Below, piece by piece: positions 61,543 through 64,000 of a DNA stretch of 64,000 nucleotides. Source of the DNA: an uncultured Prevotellaceae bacterium (GTDB taxonomy: Bacteria; Bacteroidota; Bacteroidia; Bacteroidales; Bacteroidaceae); NCBI GenBank assembly GCA_900319225.1, contig ONNV01000002.1, forward strand, positions 157,508 to 221,507, given 5' to 3'. Both the position numbers and the translations under genes were made by a program. Position 1 is the stretch's first letter, and each line of letters opens with the position of its first letter. A model generated the notes under the pieces. The model saw nothing but the letters and a program-made list of their open reading frames with translations, did no database searches and had not been told where the DNA came from.

Positions 61543-61586
61543 AGCATTTAGTCCGATACCCGATACGTTCGAATAGTCATTTTTCT

Positions 61587-62259
61587 ACCCTAAGGTGCGT
61601 GGAAAATTTGCTCGTACCTGCGTAACCCCCTGACCTTAGGGAATCAGAACGCAGGTGTGTGCATTTTTCTCCCTAAGGTGCGTGGAAAATTTGCTCGTAC
61701 CTGCTTCACCCCCTGACCTTAGGGAATCAGAACGCAGGTGTGGGCATTTTTCTCCCTAAGGTGCACCGTAAATACGCTCGTACCTGCGTTACCCCCTGAC
61801 CTTAGGGAGCCAGAACGCACGTGGAGCCATTTTCTTCCCTAAGGTGCACTGGAAATACGCTCGTACCTGCGTACCACCCTGACCTTAGGGAGTCAGAACG
61901 CAGGTGTGGGCATTTTTCTCCCTAAGGTGCGTGGAAAATTTGCCCGAACCTGCGTACCACCCTGACCTTAGGGAGGTAGAACGCACACAGAGCCATTTTC
62001 TTCCCTAAGGTGCACCGTAAATACGCTCGTACCTGCGTTACCCCCTGACCTTAGGGAGTGAGAACGCACGTGGGGCCATTTCTCTCCCTAAGGTGCGTGG
62101 AAAATTTGCTCGTACCTGCGTTACCCCCTCACCTTAGGGAGTCAGAACGCACGTGGGGCCATTTTCTTCCCTAAGGTGCGTGGAAAATTTGCTCGAACCT
62201 GCGTACCACACTGACCTTAGGGAGGTAGAACGCAGGTAGGGGCAGTTTTTTCCCTAAGG
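61587..62259. repeat. REP-like palindrome array 2 (eight units, 83 bp)
   Basis: CCTTAGGGA occurs at 61634, 61717, 61800, 61883, 61966, 62049, 62132 and 62215, always exactly 83 bp apart, each paired with TCCCTAAGG. A half unit (ACCCTAAGG) opens the array at 61587. Units share AGAACGCA and the TGCGTGGAAAATTTGCTCG or GCACCGTAAATACGCTCG linkers with array 1. The array ends 65 bp before the recA -7 box. Confidence 0.88.
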
Positions 62260-62324
62260 TATGGGGGGCTGGGAGTTGTTGATAAAATTTTTTGTGGCAA
62301 GGTGAGATTTGTGATGCGTTTTCA

Positions 62325-62332
62325 TATCTTTG
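62325..62332 (+). promoter_or_regulatory. -7 box of recA
   Basis: TATCTTTG matches TAnnTTTG. It lies 97 bp before the recA ATG, so the leader is about 90 nt. No LexA-type palindrome is evident. Confidence 0.55.
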
Positions 62333-62428
62333 CGTTTGGAGTCCCGGAGGGGGCTTTGCTCTAAAGAGATGAAACATACCTTGGAGAACACTCTTTGGGG
62401 GTAGTTAATGTTTTAAACCATTCATATT

Positions 62429-63508
62429 ATGGCAAAGAAAGAGATTGAGGGCGCGTCAGGCCCTCAGAATGCAGGTCTGAGCGAGAAACTCAAGGCCTTG
62501 CAGGCAGCAACTGACAAGATTGAGAAGAGCTTCGGCAAGGGCTCAATCATGAAGCTCGGTGATGAGAACATTGAGCACGTTGATGTCATTCCCACCGGAT
62601 CTATCGGCCTTAATGCCGCACTTGGTGTGGGCGGTTATCCGCGCGGCCGAATAATTGAGATCTACGGTCCGGAGTCATCGGGTAAGACAACACTTGCCAT
62701 TCACGCCATTGCCGAGGCCCAGAAGGCCGGCGGAATTGCCGCGTTCATCGACGCAGAGCACGCGTTTGACCGTTTCTACGCCTCAAAACTGGGTGTCGAT
62801 ATCGACAATCTGTGGATTTCACAGCCCGATAACGGCGAGCAGGCCCTGGAGATTGCCGAGCAGCTTATCCGCTCCAGCGCCATCGACATCATCGTCATCG
62901 ATAGTGTGGCTGCACTTACCCCTAAGGCCGAAATTGAGGGCGATATGGGCGACAACAAGGTTGGTCTGCAGGCTCGTCTGATGAGCCAGGCCCTGCGTAA
63001 GCTCACGTCGACCATCAACAAGACTAACACTACTTGCATCTTTATCAATCAGTTACGTGAAAAAATCGGCGTAATGTTCGGTAACCCCGAGACCACAACC
63101 GGCGGTAACGCACTTAAGTTCTATGCATCGGTCCGTCTGGATATCCGCCGCGTGACATCGCTCAAGGACGGTGACGAGGTGGTTGGTAACCAGGTTCGCG
63201 TAAAGGTTGTAAAGAATAAGGTGGCGCCTCCTTTCCGCAAGGCCGAGTTCGACATCATGTTCGGCGAGGGCATCAGCAAGAGCGGCGAGATTGTTGACCT
63301 GGGCGTTGAGTACGGCATAATCAAGAAGAGCGGCTCATGGTTCAGCTATGGTGACACCCGCCTGGCACAGGGACGCGATGCCGTAAAGCAGCTCATGATT
63401 GACAACCCCGAGCTGGCCGACGAACTCGAAGCCAAAATCATGGCGGCAATTCTGGGCAACCCGCAAGCTCCGGAACCCGAGGATGATTCTGAAATGATGA
63501 ACGATTAA
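62429..63508 (+). CDS. recA: Recombinase A
   Basis: DNA-dependent ATPase of homologous recombination, 359 aa. Walker [10 protein letters not shown] lies at 80-88, with [21 protein letters not shown] (Walker B and loop L1), the L2 region [10 protein letters not shown], and an acidic C-terminal tail ([12 protein letters not shown]). The N-terminal extension of about 15 residues is normal for Bacteroidetes. Both flanks carry REP-like arrays. Confidence 0.97.
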   Translation: MAKKEIEGASGPQNAGLSEKLKALQAATDKIEKSFGKGSIMKLGDENIEHVDVIPTGSIGLNAALGVGGYPRGRIIEIYGPESSGKTTLAIHAIAEAQKAGGIAAFIDAEHAFDRFYASKLGVDIDNLWISQPDNGEQALEIAEQLIRSSAIDIIVIDSVAALTPKAEIEGDMGDNKVGLQARLMSQALRKLTSTINKTNTTCIFINQLREKIGVMFGNPETTTGGNALKFYASVRLDIRRVTSLKDGDEVVGNQVRVKVVKNKVAPPFRKAEFDIMFGEGISKSGEIVDLGVEYGIIKKSGSWFSYGDTRLAQGRDAVKQLMIDNPELADELEAKIMAAILGNPQAPEPEDDSEMMND

Positions 63509-63527
63509 GAAATACTTGCAACTTTCT

Positions 63528-63566
63528 AAGAGAAGCGATCCGCACAGGTCGCTTCTCTTTTTTTTC
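63528..63566 (+). terminator. Terminator of recA
   Basis: AAGAGAAGCGA (63528-63538) pairs with TCGCTTCTCTT (63549-63559), 10-nt loop, followed by a T-run. Array 3 starts immediately after. Confidence 0.88.
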
Positions 63567-63569
63567 AGC

Positions 63570-64000
63570 ACCCACACGTTAGGGATGAAATCGCCTCTAC
63601 GTGCGCTACAGTTCCCTAAGGTATGGGGGTAGCCCGCGGGAAAGCGTATTTCCTGCTCACCTTAGGGATGAAAATGGTTCTACGTGCGTTGCAGTTCCCT
63701 AAGGTATGGGGGTAGCCCGCGGGAAAGCGTATTTCCTATGCACCTTAGGGATGAAAATGGTTAGGGATGAAAATGGTTCTACGTGCTTTGCAGTTCCCTA
63801 AGGTATGGGGGTAGTCCGCGGGAAAGCGTATTTCCTATGCACCTTAGGGATGAAAATGGTTCTACGTGCGCTACAGTTCCCTAAGGTATGGGGTAGCCCG
63901 CGGGAAAGCGTATTTCCTATGCACCTTAGGGATGAAAATGGTTCTACGTGCGTTGCAGTTCCCTAAGGTATGGGGGTAGCCCGCGGGAAAGCGTATTTCC
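63570..64000. repeat. REP-like palindrome array 3 (continues past the window)
   Basis: TTAGGGATGAAA recurs at 63570, 63662, 63745, 63844 and 63925, each followed by a TTCCCTAAGG partner and the linker TATGGGGGTAGCCCGCGGGA. The basic period is again about 83 bp and the palindrome core matches arrays 1 and 2, but the linker and loop are different. The 63745 unit has a direct 16-bp duplication (63745-63760 and 63761-63776). The array runs off the right edge. Confidence 0.85.

Noticed and set aside
60015-62259. CRISPR arrays on both sides of the 60504-61472 gene
   Set aside because: The whole 83-bp unit is conserved with scattered substitutions; there are no unique spacers of constant length between short identical repeats and no cas genes. 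The units are palindromes of REP type.

Overview
The window is chromosomal DNA from a member of the Bacteroidota, almost certainly order Bacteroidales. The evidence is a SusC/SusD pair, glycine-lipid acyltransferases, a C10 peptidase, the DUF4954, DUF4421, DUF5606 and DUF3276 families, a long NusB, and many copies of the Bacteroidetes promoter (-33 TTTG or TTGG, about 19 bp, -7 TAnnTTTG). I cannot place it to genus.

Layout. 1-9.6 kb: the end of an outer-membrane protein, the KDG kinase/KDPG aldolase pair, dnaX, a DivIC-type division protein, a DUF4369 lipoprotein, a glycosyltransferase-pyrC-plsC operon and a DUF2975/HTH pair. 9.6-20.8 kb: mfd, then a visibly A+T-richer stretch with a hipBA-type module and four paralogous secreted proteins, three in tandem and one beyond a rubrerythrin gene. 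20.8-30.4 kb: acyl-CoA synthetase, a five-gene operon (DUF4199, GT2, mntP, apbE, acyltransferase), the SRP RNA gene, glsB/glsA and a YeiH-type exporter. 30.4-43 kb: two sulfur amino acid PLP enzymes with matching promoters, then a long transport unit of SusC, SusD, two lipoproteins, an OprC-like copper TonB receptor and a DAACS symporter. 43-57.7 kb: DUF4421, pepT, rplY-pth-hslR, DUF3276, nusB-yajC-ybbR-coaE-DUF5606, pgeF, a C10 protease and a DUF4954-SIS pair. 57.8-64 kb: tex, a REP-associated tyrosine transposase between two 83-bp repeat arrays, recA and a third array.

The most unusual material is (1) a roughly 250-bp interspersed element, three clear copies and one diverged copy, sitting just after gene stop codons, with hairpins whose sequence differs between copies while pairing is kept; (2) the RAYT with 83-bp palindromic arrays beside tex and recA; (3) a four-member family that looks like a catalytically dead DUF922 protease domain joined to a beta-rich, barrel-like C-terminus; (4) a probable copper-acquisition pair, an OprC-like receptor with CxxxM and HxM motifs and a two-domain Met/His lipoprotein; (5) two sulfur-gene promoters sharing four sequence blocks at identical spacing; and (6) a roughly 200-nt multibranched structured element upstream of mfd. 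Short GGGAC-type palindromes recur between genes throughout.
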